Assembly (NCBI RefSeq): GCF_030272615.1 | Contig: NC_081409.1 | Location: forward strand, 528,794,291 to 528,858,290 | Length of the DNA: 64,000 bases | From: Cryptomeria japonica | Taxonomy: Eukaryota; Streptophyta; Pinopsida; Cupressales; Cupressaceae | Direction: 5' to 3' | Shown here: positions 35,875-49,072 of the stretch, piece by piece | Layout of the letters: the number at the start of each line of letters is the position of its first letter | Numbering within the stretch: the first letter of the stretch is position 1 | Notes under the pieces: model-generated | Databases searched by the model: none | What the model saw: only the letters and a program-made list of their open reading frames with translations | Told to the model about the DNA's origin: nothing | Position numbers and translations under genes: made by a program

Positions 35875-35891
35875 TGGCGCCCACCATGGGG
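35875..35891 (+). other. Primer-binding site of T1
   Basis: TGGCGCCCACCATGGGG, four T residues after the LTR. This TGGCGCCCACC-type site is one I associate with plant Tat elements. I cannot assign the tRNA with certainty. Confidence 0.8.
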
Positions 35892-37782
35892 TAGAAAACT
35901 AATTTTTTGGCCTCAAAATCATTTTTTTATCCTACAGGTTTTTTCTGTACAATCTCTACAAAATATCGTATGAGTAGTATCACTACATCATACGACATTC
36001 TATTGAAGCCTTTTATTTGTCATACAAATCAGAAAATGGTGTTGTACGACATACTGTTCTGATTATCTGATTTTATCTTATGTCAGCCTATGCTCAGTTC
36101 TGACTCGTATGATAAAAGCCTTTTGTCATTTTATTCTATGATAATTGTCGTACGATGTTGTATTCTGTTGGGTTAAAACAAATTTCACTTTTCAGATTTT
36201 CTGTCAAATTTTGATTATGCTAACGCTAATCCTGAATCATCTTTTGTCTGCTTGATATTTTCACAGCTTAACCAGTTTCTTGTAGGACGCTTGTCAAAGA
36301 ATTTATCAATCAAACATATGCCTGTCAAAGAATGAAAACAACATGACTATTGATGCATTGTTTTTGCAGGTTGCCTAAAGAAAATCGACAAAACAACGTG
36401 TATTCTTTAAATTCATTTTTAGGCACCTAACTTGCTATTTGGTTAAAAAACAAATTTGTATTTCATGTTTTAAGTAAATTCTGAGAGATAGGAGAGTATG
36501 CTCTTGTATTTTTAGACAATCAAAAATCTAGACCCTTGAGGCATTTTCTTTGTTTGAGATTTGTACATCTTTAGCAGGCCTGCCCTCTCGAGGAGCTTAA
36601 AAACTCTTAAAGGCGTTACGGTCAATGTGAGGGGAACGACATAAGTGGGAATGGCTAAACGCTAAGTACTCCAACCCACTATAAAATAAACGTGATTTGA
36701 TGAAAATCAAATCAATGACAGTGCTCGGGAATAGATCTCCTCAGTACCTTCAGGTATATTGAACCTTGGTTTTCAAGGCCAGGAGACCTCTTAATTGAGT
36801 TTATACCTTGACACACTGAACGGACCCCTTACTAGCTATTGGGTATGTACCTAAGTCAGCAAGCAAAGGTTTTCTTCTCTAAGCCAACTTCCATAGGGTT
36901 TGCATGTTGTGATTGGAGTTACTATTCATACTACGTGTTTTCTGTGTTTTCATCCCTCAAACTAAAATTGGAATACCAAAATTAGAGAAAACAAGAAAAA
37001 ACTTAGTGATCAAAAACTTTGTCCATGTCAAAACTAGTCTACCCTAAGTCAAAATTATTTCCAAAACTAGTCTATCCTGGTAAAAAATCAGTCCATCTCA
37101 GAATTGGTCATACTCAGTTGTCATACTCAACTATTGAAAAACTCAGAATTTTTGTCTTTGTCCTATTAACAGTCGTACAAATTTGATCATTTATCGTCCT
37201 GCACCATGTTTTGTGTCATACGAGTCTGATTATTTATCATCTGAGCTCAATCTTCTGTCATACAAAACCCAGAAGTCTGTCATCTGAAGCTAAATCTTGT
37301 GTCGTATGATACGTAATTGCAATGAATCTTTTGTCATCCTAGACATACCCATCTGTCGTACGGTACTAGGCAGCAACTCGTACGAAACAAAACTGTTGTC
37401 GTCCTAGAACTATTATATTGTCATTCGATTTAGTGAATCTTGTTGTATGAATTTCTGATTTTGTCATTCCAGAACAGTCAAACCTGCCTAAAACAGTCTA
37501 CAGTGAGCATAAAACTGGTCATCATCCCCCTAAGCGTAAACAACCTTGATAGTGTACCCCTGTCGTTGTGTTGCGCAATTTTTTTGATCTTCTCTCAGCT
37601 AGTTCAAACAACATCATATCAAACCTAAGTTAACCTAGATAATGTCTTACACAGGATAGATCATTCCTGAAACCAAACTAGATCTTAGTAACTTCTCTCA
37701 ATCACTATGTTAAATGAACAACTAGCTCCAATTTGATATTGACTTTTGCAACACATCTAGCTCCCAGTCCCATCGGTTGCAA
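35892..37782 (+). other. T1 5' leader, non-coding
   Basis: Matches the M1 leader. It contains GTACGA-type palindromes at about 35965-36150 and 37165-37385, and a degenerate single form of the M1 39-bp repeat near 37015-37095. No conserved coding frame is seen. Confidence 0.65.
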
Positions 37783-39548
37783 ATGCCTATTCAAACCAGA
37801 AACTCTCGCAGCAAAATAGACAAACAAAAAGAAACACCCTTTTTGTCAAATGACAATCCATTCTTTGTAGAAAACCTCTTTCGAAATAAACCATCCTCAT
37901 CACAAATACCAGTTTATGATCTACCAATCTTTGGTCGGCCCCTATCTCCCACCATGTCTGGAGAAAGGTAAGAAAGACAAGCTAGTAAATGAGACACTCA
38001 TGACAACTTCAGCAATCATGCTACTGACAATGATTCCTCATCATCTGAATCTAAAATCCCTGAACCTCCCAAGGTCGAAATACATAGATGTCAAAATGAT
38101 AAAGAGTTCCGAAAAATGATGAAGGTCATCATGGCTAGAGAAAAATAAGATTATTTCCTAGAATTAGAAAATAAAGGTGCCAAACTTCCTACTGGTTATA
38201 ATGTAGAGGCCCTTGTCACTAAAGAGGAAGAGACACCATTGGGAATGCTAAACAAACAAATGCAAGCGTTACGATCTGAGGTCACAGAACTGAAAAACAA
38301 AGATAAAACACCAAAACAATATTCTCTAGACACAATATGCCCATTCCCATTTGACAAAAACCTTTACATGCCTCCATTTCCCTCAAGAGTATAAATTCCT
38401 AAGTTTGACAAATATGACGGGAATACAAACCCTCAAGATCATATCAGAGAATTTTGTGCTTTATGTATGGAGTTCATGCACGACCAAATGTATCTCATGC
38501 GCCTTTTCCTGAGAAGTTCAGGGGGGAAAGCTATTGAATGGTTCTCAATTCTACCTATGGGAATAAAAACTTTTGAAGAATTAATCCAACTATTCCTACA
38601 GCAATACTCCTACAACATTCGTCACCCAGTCACTGTGATAGAGCTTTGCAATACCAAGCAAAAGACAGGAGAACCCTTTCTCACTTTTCTTCAACGATGG
38701 AGAAAGATGTTCTCTAGATATTCATGGACTATTCCAGATCTTTAGAAGATGGATATCTTTTTCAACAACTTAATCCTTGAATTAAAATACAGTGTCCAGA
38801 TGCAAGTACATCCTTCATTCAACAAAATGGTAGATAATTCCCTCAGAATGGAAGATGTGCTTATAAAAAGGGGAGATATATCACTTTGGAAGAAACATCG
38901 CAAGGTTCTAGTTCTAAGGAAAAGAGCAAATATTGGAAATATGGCAAAGATAACAATAGAAATGTTTTTAATGATGGAGTAGTAGATACTATCCAAGCAA
39001 AAACAAAATCCACAATATTTAACTTGGCTAGTGGCACACAAGAACTCAAGGTAGTTGAAACTACAGTAGAAAATCCTCTGAATAAAGCAAGAGAATGGTT
39101 TAAAGAAAAGCCTTGGCTTTCAAAACCTAAGCATGATTTTACTCCTCTAAATGAATCATATGAATCATATTTTAAGACTTTAATGGTAAATAATTTGATA
39201 ACATTGACAGACAATTCTAGACCATATGACCCAGAAATTAAACCCAAATGATGGAGAGAAAATGAATACTGTGACTACCATTGGAACAAAGCACATAACA
39301 TAAACAACTGCATGAAACTTCGACATGAAATCCAAGATCTCATTGATGCTGGCAAGATCATTGTTGGAAACCACGCGACTAATGTTGATCATAAGGCCTT
39401 TAAAGATCCCTTACCGACTTATGAACAACGAGATTCCCCACAATCCAAGGGAGGAGCTAAAGTCAATTATACCTATAGTAACAACGATAACGTGATCAGC
39501 ATGATTGAATCTTCCCAACCTGAATATTGCAATGTGATCATAATCTAG
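37783..39548 (+). pseudogene. Gag of T1
   Basis: ATG at 37783 (MPIQTRNS), same start as M1. After acidic and coiled-coil-like segments comes the capsid: PKFDKYDGNTNPQDHIREF at about 38400, SSGGKAIEWFSILP at 38515, ELIQLFLQQYSYN, and LTFLQRWRKM at 38680. Near 39270 is a zinc-knuckle-like YCDYHWNKAHNINNC followed by LRHEIQDLIDAGKI, a pattern usual in Tat gag. Stops and at least one frame break (after about 38740 and near 39250) disable it. Gag would assemble the particle and package RNA. Confidence 0.85.
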
Positions 39549-39770
39549 GATAAACAAAATCAAGCACAAACTGCTAATGTTGTGACTCGCGCTCAAAAGA
39601 AGGTTACTCTCCAAGGAGTTAGTTCCTCAACTTTCGATCAAACAACATCATATCTACCAAATAGACAAATAGACACAATCACAACCAAATCAAAACAGTT
39701 GGCTTTATCATCTTCTCCTGGTTATAGTATTGTTGAACAATTGAAAAGAACAAATGCTTAAATCTCCTTT

Positions 39771-40950
39771 TTGGAACTGCTTAAGATCTCTTCTACTCAT
39801 AGAGAAGTCCTGGACAAGGCTTTGCTCACCACTAGTGTCCCTAAAGATTTAGATGTGGATCGGTTTCAATCTATGGTGGGTCACCTGACTTCACCTCATT
39901 ACCTCACTTTCTCTGAAGAAGATGATAACTCATTGATTCACCTGCATAACCAACCATTACACATCAAAACTATGATCCATAAACACCGAGTTAAATGTGT
40001 TTTAATAGATGGAGGCGCTGGGTTGAATATATGTACCTACAATCTACTGACACATCTGGGATTTTCTGAAAACATTATTGATCCAACAAAGAAAATAACA
40101 ATCAAGGCTTATGATGAAGAAAAAAGGAACCTCTAAGGGTCTGGTATGATTACCAATCAGGATAGGACCTATAGAAAGAGATGTCATTTTTTAGGTCCTG
40201 GATCTTCATCTTTCATACAACATCTTACTGGGCAGGCCACGGATTCATGAAATGAAAGCAGAACCATCTACGTATCATCAGTGCTTTAAATTTCCTTATG
40301 ATGGAGTTGAAGTCAGTATTAATGTCGATACAAGCTATACCTGCAATGCATTAACGCAAAGTGTTGATGCTTTTGTTCCTCATAATAGAGCAGCCTCTAT
40401 AGCTGAAAGTTTGAAATCTTTGCTGAAAGATTTAGAAAAGAAATTGAAAATCACAAACATTGGCATAGATGGCTACAAGATAGAGCCTATTCTCTCACTA
40501 ATGTCTCTTCCTCCATCACCAAGACAGTCAGGAAAACCATCAAAGGTTATGAAGCCACAAACTTCAACTCCAAAAGTCATTTATGATGGTCTCTTTATAC
40601 AGTCCTCTACTTCCCTTGCAGATGAAATAGAAGAGGATGATGTTCTCAAATCGCTTTTCAAGAAAGATAGTGCAAATAAAGAAATACGACATTGTGGGAT
40701 TTCCCCGACACAATATGGTCCAGGCTATAAGATGCTTCAACACATGGGATATTTAGGTATTGGTCCTCTAGGCAAGCGTCAAGAAGGTATTGTTGAACCT
40801 ATTCAGTTAGAAACTAAGTCTGCCAATGATAAAGCTGGACTGGGATATGATCCAAGAAAGTCCTTAGATCAGAAGCACATGTCCCACCATCAACTTAAGT
40901 GGAAGAAAAAGGTACTACCTTTAACAACACAAGATATTAATACTCAATAA
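39771..40950 (+). pseudogene. Protease and G-patch region of T1
   Basis: The protease part reads FLELLKISSTHREVLDKAL, then VKCVLIDGGAGLNICTYN at about 39995, carrying the DGG variant of the retroviral-type active site seen in Tat elements. After a break (stop at about 40134), a 232-codon stretch (40252-40950) ends in a G-patch: YGPGYKMLQHMGYLGIGPLG, then KAGLGYDP. G-patch domains bind RNA helicases or nucleic acid, and one is fused to the protease of some betaretroviruses. Its role in this element is not known. Stops separate the blocks. Confidence 0.8.
40725..40860 (+). other. G-patch domain in the T1 polyprotein
   Basis: Six or more conserved glycines in the G-patch arrangement: GPGYKMLQHMGYLGIGPLGKR followed by an IVEPI stretch and GLGYDP. 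It lies between protease and RT. No such domain is visible in M2. Confidence 0.75.
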
Positions 40951-41060
40951 ATTCAGGAAGAGTGCGACGATGAACAAAAAGAATTGCCAACCTAGAGAAA
41001 GAAACAAATGGTAATCAAGTTCCAATTATATCAGATATAATACCATAGGAAGTAGAAGTC

Positions 41061-42473
41061 CCAGAGGATATGAGAGACGAAGTAAACAGAATCAGAGAAT
41101 TGTTTGTACCACTAAAAGTTCCAGTCACATATACTGGCAGACAACAAGTAGATGATTCAGAAACTGATTCAAATGAGTATGAGTGGGGTCCTGACAACTT
41201 CTCAGATACATCTACTATAGAAACCCCTGAAGAATCCAGTGATATCACTGATGACACACAAGAGTTGATACGCCTAAAAATGCAAAGGGAAATGGAAGAA
41301 ATTAGACTAAAAAGACAAGAAGACTATGAACAATAGCTGGAGGAAGAAAGGACACAAGCAATTTCTTCACCTACTAACTCTCCCTCTAATGAGATAGGAT
41401 AAATCAGGTACGAAACTACAAAAGAAGAATCAAAAGCTATAGAAACAAAATCAGTCATCAGTCCAGAGGAAGCTGAATGGAACAGACGACAAGGATTAAC
41501 AGAACCATCAAGGTTATGTCCACAAGTGTGTCAAATACAAGTAATCAATGAACCAAATCATGAAGGAACTTGCAGCATCAAAGATGTGGGTATTGATACT
41601 ATATATACTTTTACTAAGCCACTTGAAGACGAGTCAGAAACTTCATCCTATTACTCTGATAACTCAGATAGGAGCTCTATTTATAACAACAACTATTCAA
41701 CAACGCATTATGACTACTCTATCATGAATGTTGACATATTGTTTGCTTACCTTGTTACTGTCACACAATGGTATGTAGTCCATTCTGAAGTAGGTGACGA
41801 TGCTAGAAGTAGGTCAGTTAGGTTAGGTCCAATAAATACTAACATGAATTTTGATAATCATGTCATAACTCTTCTTGGTCTCAAGACACATACGCAAGGT
41901 AGTCTTCTGGAACTCGACTGGTCGGTCTAAAGCCATGATGATAGTATCATGAACTCCCTTGAGCCTGTTCCAACCTTATCCTTAATACATCTTGAACTGA
42001 TTGTTTGTACTCTTTATAACCAACCCTTGAATGTACCTACTTTTGTCAATGACTATACGTTAGCTTATTACCTCAATGCATTTGAACCCATGAACTCTTC
42101 CACCAGTGAACAGAGTGAAAACATGACTAAAATAGATATCAAGTATCTTAGTCACAAAAATAAGAAAAATAAAAATAAAAGACCTTATGGTGAAAACCAC
42201 ATTGTGGCGGTGTTAGAATCTAAAAAAGAGAAAATAAAGGACATACCTAAAGGTGAAAACCTCTCTGAGGCACCTAAAGGTGAGATAATTGATATACTGC
42301 CAAGTCACTTCCAGGAGAGATCTTCCATATTGATTGAGCCAACTCAGCCAGTGAACATTGGGAGTCAAGAGACACCACACATCATTCATTTAGCTCAATC
42401 ATTATTAACAGAAGAGTTAAAATATTTCAACAACCTTTTTTTAGAAAAAAAGATCAACTTTGCATGGACATAA
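41061..42473 (+). pseudogene. Acidic linker of the T1 polyprotein
   Basis: Broken frame between G-patch and RT. It contains acidic, serine-rich stretches (about 41150-41330 and 41620-41700), then GSLLELDWSV and, near the end, ETPHIIHLAQSLLTEELKYFNNLFLEKKINFAWT, which is the usual lead-in to the RT of Tat elements. Stops lie at about 41335, 41400, 41928 and 42471. No enzymatic motif. Confidence 0.6.
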
Positions 42474-42479
42474 TCAAAT

Positions 42480-43435
42480 ATGCTAGGACTAGATCCTGAT
42501 CTCATCATGCATCATCTTTGTATTACACCAAGAGTTAAACCAGTCAAGAAAAAACTTTGTAAGATGCATCCTCATGTGGCACTACTAGTCAAGGCTGAAC
42601 TAGAAAAATTTCTAAAAGCTGGATTTATCAGAGCTATAGACTACACAGAATGGATATCAAACATAGTACATGTATCAAAGGCAAACAAATCTATTAGATT
42701 TTGCACAGACTTCAAGGATCTCAACAAAGAATGTTTGAAAGACAATTTTCCATTGACCAGCATTGACATGATAGTATATATGACTGCTGGATATGAAATG
42801 TATTCATTAATGAATGGATTCTCTGGTTACAATCAAATCAAGATAACGCCTGAAGATCAAGAAAAGACATCTTTCACGTGTGCATGGGAACCTTCTACTG
42901 GAATGTTATGTTGTTTGGGCTAAAGAACGCAGGAGAAACTTACCAAAGAGTAGTAACCACTATCTTCCACGATATGATGCATCAAAAGATGGAAGATTAT
43001 GTTGATGAGACCCTAGTAAAAACTATGAAGAGATCTATGCATATTCAAGAACTGGGCCTCATACTAGATAGAATGGAAAGATTCAAGCTCCGATTAAATC
43101 CTAAAAAGTGTGCATTTGAGGTGACATTAGGAAAATTGCTTGGTTACATAATTTCAAAGAAAGGAATTGAGGTTGACCCTAAAAAGGTCCAAGCTATAAT
43201 GGAAATGCCTCTGCCCAAGAATATCAGTCAAATGAGAAGTTTACAGGGCTGTCTTCAGTCAAAAAGGCGTTTTATATCTCAGCTAGCAGACAAAGCTCAA
43301 CCCTTCACAAAGGGATTAAGGAAAGGAGTTCAATACAACTAGGATAAAGATTGTGAACAACATTTAAAACAAACCAAAGAATATATTTCTAATCCACCCA
43401 TATTAATGCCACCGATTCAAGGTAAGCCATCGATT
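42480..43435 (+). pseudogene. Reverse transcriptase and start of RNase H of T1
   Basis: RT blocks: HHLCITPRVKPVKKKL, KAGFIRAIDYTEWISNIVHV, RFCTDFKDLNKECLKDNFPL, FSGYNQIKI, then after a frame break near 42890 LFGLKNAGETYQR. The catalytic motif reads YVDE (about 42995) instead of YVDD, so the second metal-binding Asp is changed. After RT the frame passes GCLQSKRRFISQLADKAQPF and enters the tether RNase H, where C1 inserted at 43440. The frame resumes at 50125. Confidence 0.9.
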
Positions 43436-43440
43436 CTATA
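43436..43440 (+). other. Target-site duplication of C1, left copy
   Basis: ctata, repeated at 50125-50129 after C1. Removing C1 and one copy restores the RNase H reading frame of T1. Confidence 0.96.
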
Positions 43441-44492
43441 TGTAGGTCCCGGGGACAACTGAGAGGGGGGGGGTGAATCAGTTGTCTAATAAATTCAAAT
43501 CAAAATCTTAATAACCAACTTATTGCTTAATACCGGTAAGATAGTTAATTGTGCCGGTAAATAGTGTTAATAGGAAATGTTGTACCGGTAAGAATTAATG
43601 CATGAGACATAAGCACAAAGTCAACCACAACACATGACACGAATATTTGTAAGTGGAAACCCTGTAAGGGGAAAAACCATGATGGGAAACCTTACCCACA
43701 ATCAGATGATACTACTGCAGATAGTAAGTGTACAAGAGGGGTCTACACATGCAGAAAGGCCAACAGCCTAGAGCTCACTGCTCAAACACAAATGGGAGTC
43801 ACGCTGACTATAGATGGATGGTTAAATCCAATGAGAATGTACTGCACAAAATAGCATCTTCATATGCTGGATTCAGTACCGGTGTAATGCTGATATGCTT
43901 CTACAAAATCCTAGCTTCACCTTCAAATGATGTCTTCGTGTATATCTCTACTTAATCTCACATATACCTTCTTATAATTCTTTTTCGCATTCCACACTTG
44001 ATCTTACAAATAAGATCTTACATTTATACCATACCCTAAGACCAATTTTAGTAGGTCGGCTCTACAAGATATTACAATAAAACATTTTACAAATAATACA
44101 ATAATCGATGCAATAACCAATTGAGCATGTCGTCTTAATGCATTTACAACAATAATAAATCATCTCCATAGCATGCCATGCTGATCTGGAAAAGATAAAT
44201 CTACCAGTGTAACCCTAGATAACCTGGACCTATTTGTCGGTGAAAGCAAATATGCAAATAAGAATATACCAATGATATTACTTCAAGGAAAAATGTCCAC
44301 ATGATGTCTTCGACATTACCAAGTGTCTTCCATGTCATTGCAGGTACCGGTGAACATTATATCATGCCGGTTAATTATATACCGGTGATTGTTGAACAGT
44401 TTACTGATTGCCGATGAATGTTGTTGGATCTCCAAAGTAGGTGTGTTAGCAAGTGTTGACATCAATGACAAAACCATACCAAAATACCAACA
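43441..44492 (-). repeat. 3' LTR of C1
   Basis: On the minus strand it starts TGTTGGTATTTTGG at 44492 and ends GGGACCTACA at 43441; 1052 bp. It contains many ACCGGT/ACCGG strings. Confidence 0.97.
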
Positions 44493-44504
44493 ATCTCCCC
44501 CTTT
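44493..44504 (-). other. Polypurine tract of C1
   Basis: AAAGGGGGAGAT on the minus strand, directly before the 3' LTR. Confidence 0.9.
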
Positions 44505-44872
44505 GGCATTGATGGCAACACAAGATGGAAAAACCATCAACGTGCCAAAATAGAAATGCCAAATACAAAAACCAATTCTCCCCCTGGGAGTAATATGTGT
44601 TTACCCAAAGATTTATTTTCAATAACAATCTCTCATACCAATCTCTCTTCAAAAAGATAATGTATTTTTCCATATATCTCTCCCCAAAGTTTTTCCATAT
44701 ATCTCTCCCCCTTTGACATCAAATGCCAAAGTCACAAAAAGGTCAAGTTCATACAAAATACCAATCAATTCAATATACCAACTACTCCCCCTGAGAAGTA
44801 GCTTCCTCATCAAATACCGGAATAAAAGATTTGTCCATTTAATTCTACCAGTTGATGACAATCATCAACTGT

Positions 44873-47800
44873 CTAAGTCTCTACCGGTGGAGGTAGGACT
44901 CCGAGCTGATCTCTGAGATACTCAAAAGTTTCCTTAGGCAAAGGTTTTGTAAAAATATCTACAAGTTGTTCTTTAGTATTCACATAAACCAGTTTTATTT
45001 CTTTTTCTTAACCTTTTTCCCTTAGAAAATTTAGTTTGATAGAAACATGTTTTGTTTTAGAATGTAATACTGGATTCTTAGATATATCAATCGTTGCAGT
45101 GTTATCATAATATATAGTAATAGGTTCCTTGCATTTTACCTTTATGTCTTTCAACATTTGCTTAAGCCAAAGTACCTGTGTACAGTTTGTTGCTACTGCA
45201 ACATATTCTGATTCTGCTATTGATAAAGATGTACAACTCTGTTTCTTACTTAACCAAGAAACTAATCTCTTTCCAAGAAAGAATGCTCCTCCAGTGGTGC
45301 TCTTTCTATCATCCACATCTCCTACCCAATTTGCATCTATGTATGCATATAGATCAAAATTTTCATCTTTAGGATAACATAATCCAAGATTTGCTATGCC
45401 TTGTAAGTACCAAAAAATCTTTTTTACTGTTGATTCATGATTTTCCTTGGGATTACTCTGAAATCTAGAAACTATAAATACTGCATTCATAATATCAAGT
45501 CTGGTTTGTGTCAAATACAGTAAACCTCCTATCATAGATTTGTATCTAGTTGGATTAACAGGTGTAGATTCATCCCTTTGAGATAATTTGTCATTTGTAG
45601 TCATAGGTGTGCTTACCGGTTTAGAGTTCTCCATCCCAAATTTCTTGAGTAGTTCTTTCAAGTACTTAGATTGACTCAAAAATATGCCTTTATCAGTCTG
45701 TAAAATCTGCAATCCTAAAAAGAATTTTATTTCTCCAATCATAGACATTTCAAATTCATGCTGCATTTTAAGAGAAAATTCTTTGCATAATCCATCTTCT
45801 CCTCCAAAGATTATATCATCAACAAATACTTCCATAATCAAAATGTCATCATTAGTTACTTTGTAATATAAATTGCTATCTACATTTCCTTTAGTAAAAC
45901 CAATTTTTAAGAGATACTTATCCAATCTTGCATACCAGGCTCTTGGGGCTTGTTTTAGTCCATACAGAGCTTTTCTTAATCTGCAAACCATATCATTTTT
46001 ATATGTCAAAGAAAATCTATCAGGTTGTTCAATATAAACTTCTTCTTCAAGATCTCCATTCAAAAATGCACATTTAATATCCATTTGATAAACTTTGTAA
46101 TCCTTGTGAGCTGCAAAGGCTAAGAATAACCTAACTGCTTCAATTCTGGCTACCGGTGCAAAGGTTTCATTGCAATCAACTCCTTCTTTCTGAGAATATC
46201 CCTTACACACAAGTCTTTCTTTATTCCTGACAACCTTACCATCTTCATTGAGTTTGTTTCTAAATACCCATTTGGTTCCAATTACATTTTTATTTTCAGG
46301 CCGGGGAACTAATGTCCAAGTATTATTTTTCTCAATTTGTCCTAATTCTTCTTCCATAGCTTTAATCCAAAATTTATCTTCACATGCCTCATTGATAGAT
46401 AATGGTTCAATTTGAGAAATAAGACATACCTCTTCATTTGCCAATCTTCCTCTTGTCATGACTCCTTTAAATTTGCTTCCAATTATCTGATCTTCAGAAT
46501 GATTCAGTCTTACATACCGGGGTGTCTTAGTCTGTTGTTGTTCTTCAATTACTGTGGTATCCTCTGATGATATGGGAGTAACTGGGTCATCATTCTATAC
46601 CGGTGGATTTACTGTTGGTTCATTTGTCATAATTTCTGTTACTAGTTCAGAGTCTATATACCTTGAAGTTCCTCTGAATTGTTCATCAATCTTTACATTT
46701 GTACTCTCAACAATTTTCTGTAATCTTTTATTAAAACATCTATAAGCTTTACTCTTAGATGAATAACCAAGAAATATTCCTTCATCACTTCTAGGATCAA
46801 ACTTGCCAATATACTCATCTCTTCTAATATAACATTTACTTCCAAAAATTCTGAAATATTTAAGAGTAGGAGTATTACCAAACCATAGTTCATGAGGGGT
46901 CTTACTAGTTTCACCTTTGATGTGAACTTTGTTGAATGTATAGACAGCAATGCTTACTGCCTCTCTCCAGTACACATGTGGTAGATTTGCTTCTGATAAC
47001 ATACTTCTTGCTACATCCAAAATAGTTTTGTTTTTCCTTTCAACAACTCCATTCTGTTGTGGTGTCCGAGGTGTTGATAATTGTCTTTTGATTCCATTTA
47101 CTTCACAGAATGTATTGAAATCTCTAGATGTGAATTCACCTCCTTGATCTGATCTTAAACATTTAATTTTCTTACCAGTTTCATTTTCAACCATTGCTTT
47201 GAACGGTTTGAACTTCCCAAGTGCTTCTGATTTTTCCCTAAGAAAAGTAACCCAGCACATTCTAGAATAATCATCAATAATTAGCATGAAATATCTATCA
47301 CCTTGTAAGCTTTTAGTTCTAGCCGGACCACATAAATCAGTGTGAATTAAATCAAGAGCATTATTGGATTTTTCTAGAATACTTTTGAAACTAGCTCTAA
47401 CCTGTTTTCCAAATTGACATTCCTTGCAAATTGTATTCTGAGGTTTCACAATTTTAGGTAGATCTCTAACTGCCTTAGAAGTACTGATTTTTACCATGCA
47501 ATCAAAAATTACATGACATAGTCTTTTATGCCATAGCCAACTTTCATCTATATGAGCAATTAAGCATGCCTTTTCACTGTTATTCAAATGAAAGATATTA
47601 CCTCTAGTCTGATTATCGATTGCAATTTCCAAACCAGTTCTATTCATGATTTTGCATTTTCCATTTTTAAATTGTAACTGAAAACCTTTCTCAACTAATT
47701 GACCAACACTTAAAAGATTATGTGTTAATCCTTCAACATAGTAAACATTGTCAGTGTTATGTTTACCATCAAGAGATATTGAACCCTTACCTTCGATTGA

Positions 47801-49015
47801 ACAGGCTTTGTCATCTCCGAATCTTACTAAACCTCCATTGTATTCTTGATAGTTCAAGAATTTACCTTTGTCTCCAGTCATGTGATGTGAGCATCCGGAG
47901 TCAATAATCCATTCATCCTTTGATTCAACTTTAGCTACTAGGGCTTGTTCTACCGGTGGAGCAATAGGTACCGGTTGATCTTCTATTATAGCAACAAAGA
48001 CGCATCTATTGTCTGTTGGATCCTCATCAGTCACACCTTCATCAGCAATGTAACAGGATTTATCTTTGTTTTTCTTAAATCTGTATCTCTGATATTCAGG
48101 ATTAGGTTTGTATGTTCTTCTAGCTTCTTCTCTTAGTCTAGCATGTCTATCCGGGCATCTTGAAGCCATATGACCAATCTTATTGCAATTGAAACATTTA
48201 AAGGGTGCTTTACCTTCATACTTACTTCCAATTGGACCTTTTGGCATTTTTCTTGCAAATAGTGCTTCAAGTTCTTCAAGCTCTTCATTCTCCTTTCTGG
48301 TTTCTTCAAGTTCTCTTGCATAAAAGGCTCTCCAGTCTGATTTGTCAAAAGATGGAGCAGATGATGTTGATGCTTTGAAGGCCAAATCAGTTTTTATAGC
48401 AACAGGACCAAATTCCTCTATTTCAAAAGTTGAAAGTTTTCCAATCAATGTATCCCTAGTTACTGATGTATTAGGCATTGTTCTCAGCTCATTAATAGCA
48501 GTAACCTTCATTTTATATGCTGGTGGCAAACCTCTTAAGATTTTTGAAACAATCTCATCTTCACTCAAGGTTCCTCCACAACATTTGATACCTAAAACAA
48601 TTTCATTTACTCTTTCCATAAAAGTAGAAATTCTTTCATCTTCTTCCATTTTCAGATGTTCATACCTGACTCGGAAGCTTTCAAGTTTTGCAATTTTGAC
48701 TATGGAATCACCTTCATTCAGTGTTTCCAAATGATCCCAAATAGCTTTTGCAGTAGATCTATCTGATAATCCCATGATTTGTTGATCTGATAATGCGCTC
48801 AAAAGTGCTTCTCTTGCTTTGCAATCATTTTCTTCATCTTTACCTAGAGTAATAGGAGCAAGCTGACCAGCTACAGCAGTAGTATAACCATTCTTAGTAA
48901 CTTCCCAGATGTCTTTACCAATGCAATTCAGATGTGTCTCCATTCTGATTTTCCATATTCCATAGTTGGTTCCATCAAGTTTAGGACTATCCTTCCTGAA
49001 ATAATTAGTAGACAT
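44873..49015 (-). pseudogene. Gag-Pol of C1 (copia), two in-frame stops
   Basis: A single frame of about 1380 codons from ATG 49015 (MSTNYFRKDSPKLDGTNY) to the TAG at 44873-44875, interrupted by a TAG at 46595-46597 and a TAA at 45008-45010. In order: gag; CCHC knuckle CFNCNKIGHMASRC (about 48170); protease WIIDSGCSHHMTG (about 47890); integrase with CKECQFGKQ, HTDLCGPA, RSDQGGEF and NGVVERKN (about 47000-47450), carrying all three acidic residues; RT with [19 protein letters not shown] and FVDDIIFG (about 45800); RNase H with [19 protein letters not shown] and SIAESEYVA. The TAG falls in the IN-RT linker. Every catalytic motif that I can see is retained. The start codon sits 58 bp after the 5' LTR. 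Confidence 0.95.
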
Positions 49016-49049
49016 TGGATCTCCTCAAGTTGTTAAACTTCTGCAAAAA

Positions 49050-49070
49050 GAGAACTTGGCTCTGATACCA
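49050..49070 (-). other. Primer-binding site of C1
   Basis: TGGTATCAGAGCC... on the minus strand, two bases inside the LTR, matching the 3' end complement of plant initiator tRNA-Met, the usual copia primer. Confidence 0.95.
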
Positions 49071-49072
49071 AT

